Positions 63,091 to 64,000 of a DNA stretch of 64,000 bases are shown here, piece by piece (the first letter of the stretch is position 1; the number at the start of each line of letters is the position of its first letter). Position numbers and translations under genes: made by a program. Origin of the DNA: Maricaulis alexandrii (GTDB lineage: Bacteria > Pseudomonadota > Alphaproteobacteria > Caulobacterales > Maricaulaceae). Location: assembly GCF_005871165.1 (NCBI RefSeq), contig NZ_SWKP01000008.1, positions 124,001-188,000 of the forward strand. The letters are read 5' to 3'. The notes under the pieces are model-generated. The model worked only from the letters and a program-made list of their open reading frames with translations, did no database searches and was not told where the DNA came from.

Positions 63091-64000
63091 TCCGGATAGA
63101 TCAGGCGCGCGCGGATCGAGCCTTCCAGCGCATTCACCCGGTCCATGAAATCATCGGGCAGCGGACCTTCCAGATCGGAGGCCACATAGCCCAGCTGACC
63201 GCGGGTCTCCAGCTGCTGGGCCGCCACGTTCGCCGAGGTCGCCGAAATCGCCTCGTTGAGGCGCATCAGGAAGCCCGGCGCATTGGCGTGGAAGGACAGG
63301 AGGCGCACCCGCCCCGGCTTTACATCGCCCGGCTCGATCTCGGGGACATTGACGGCCCCCTTGGTCGACCCCTGCGACAGATAGCGGGTCAGCTTGGCGG
63401 ACACATCCTCGCCAATGGCGGCCTGGGCCTCCAGCGTGGAGCCGCCGACATGCGGCGTCAGGATGACATTCTCAAATCGTTGCAGCGGCGAAACGAAGGC
63501 TTCGTCCTTGGAGGCCGGCTCTTTCGGGAAGACATCGATGGCCGCGCCCAGCAGGCGTCCCTCGGCCAGGGCATCGGCCAGGGCATCGATATCGACCAGA
63601 TCGCCACGGGCGTGATTGATCAGGAAACTGCCCGGCTTCATCTTCGCGATGGCCTCGCGGCTCATGATATTGCGCGTCTGCGGCGAGGACGGGACGTGAA
63701 GCGTGACGACGTCACACGTCTCCAGAAGCTCGTCCAGCGAGGCACAGGAGCGGGCATTGCCGTGGGCCAGCTTGGGCTCGACGTCATAATAATAGACATG
63801 CATGCCCAGTCCCGAGGCCAGGACGGAGAGCTGGGAGCCGATATTGCCGTAGCCGACAATGCCCAGCTTCTTGGCGCGGACCTCGTGGGAATTCGTCGCC
63901 GTCTTCATCCATTCGCCCCGCTTGGCCGCGGCGGAGCGCATCGGCACGCCGCGCATCAGCATCACGACGGAGGCCAGGGTCAGCTCCGCCACGGAACGGG
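63087..64000 (-). CDS. serA: D-3-phosphoglycerate dehydrogenase SerA, 5' part beyond window
   Basis: The C-terminal 304 residues are visible. The NAD-binding Rossmann motif is KLGIVGYGNIGSQLSVLASGLGMHV, the catalytic region has NHARGDLVDIDAL and VILTPHVGGSTLEAQ (catalytic His), and a C-terminal ACT-like regulatory domain follows (RVRLLSFHANAPGFLMRLNEAIS). It catalyses the first step of serine synthesis. The gene is truncated by the right edge of the window; its start is not seen. Confidence 0.93.
   Translation of the reverse strand, partial: RSVAELTLASVVMLMRGVPMRSAAAKRGEWMKTATNSHEVRAKKLGIVGYGNIGSQLSVLASGLGMHVYYYDVEPKLAHGNARSCASLDELLETCDVVTLHVPSSPQTRNIMSREAIAKMKPGSFLINHARGDLVDIDALADALAEGRLLGAAIDVFPKEPASKDEAFVSPLQRFENVILTPHVGGSTLEAQAAIGEDVSAKLTRYLSQGSTKGAVNVPEIEPGDVKPGRVRLLSFHANAPGFLMRLNEAISATSANVAAQQLETRGQLGYVASDLEGPLPDDFMDRVNALEGSIRARLIYPD

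Noticed and set aside
1-64000. CRISPR array
   Set aside because: No regularly spaced short repeats with unique spacers were seen; the tandem repeats found are protein-coding or a four-unit operator.

Overview
The window looks like part of an alphaproteobacterial chromosome. The coding is GC-rich, and core genes sit at both edges (a msrA-serB/serA block on the right). The family mix (DUF3489/DUF2924/serine-recombinase cassette, IS427-type IS5 element, RepB-type ParB proteins) fits Caulobacterales/Maricaulales or Hyphomonadaceae best. That placement is inference from gene content; no rRNA gene is present.

Layout. (1) 1-1207: end of an unrecognised gene, a small lipoprotein and a terminator. 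(2) 1456-10833 (-): one giant surface protein with a signal peptide, several Ig-like domain types, 14 tandem ~95-aa bacterial Ig-like repeats and a C-terminal autotransporter-type barrel. (3) 11.2-28.7 kb: a copper-handling cluster, almost all on the minus strand, bracketed by two decayed IS6-family transposase remnants in the same orientation. It encodes a CusF-like protein, DUF4198, two OafA-type acyltransferases, PepSY, a CnrH/CnrX/CnrY-like sigma-sensor-anti-sigma triad, an NTF2-like protein, DUF2231, CopA, CueR, a CusABC efflux system whose CusB carries two CusF domains, and a Cys/His/Met-rich leader protein. (4) 28.7-29.5 kb: an intact-looking IS427-group element with TA target duplication. 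(5) 30.0-38.5 kb: a divalent-metal cluster (isoprenylcysteine-methyltransferase-like protein, CDF transporter, divergent MerR regulator, LspA, CzcA-B-C and a CzcI-like protein). By eye it is less GC-rich than region 3. (6) 38.6-45.1 kb: an accessory block with a large serine recombinase operonic with two ParB/RepB proteins and no ParA, a secreted nuclease with a 45-aa membrane protein, and an excisionase-like/PIN toxin-antitoxin pair. A 22-nt near-identical direct repeat lies at each side. (7) 45.2-56.8 kb: a defence-like island with a Rad50/RloC-type AAA_13 ATPase, a YobI-type membrane P-loop NTPase, a TIR protein with a downstream partner, a controller-protein-like HTH gene with a PD-(D/E)XK-type nuclease, and a ParB-methyltransferase followed by DUF5681. 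(8) 56.9-60.4 kb: a DUF3489-DUF2924-serine recombinase cassette next to tRNA-Ser(GGA). (9) 61.0-64.0 kb: chromosomal backbone (DUF1579-like, MsrA, SerB, SerA).

A perfect 70-bp direct repeat at 11679-11748 and 60684-60753, the second copy abutting the tRNA-Ser 3' end, encloses regions 3-8. About 49 kb may therefore be a composite genomic island. Inside it, metal-efflux modules (Cu(I), then Co/Zn/Cd/Ni-type), recombinases and conflict genes have been layered. The best candidates for undescribed biology are the recombinase-ParB-RepB trio and the AAA_13 / YobI / TIR cluster.
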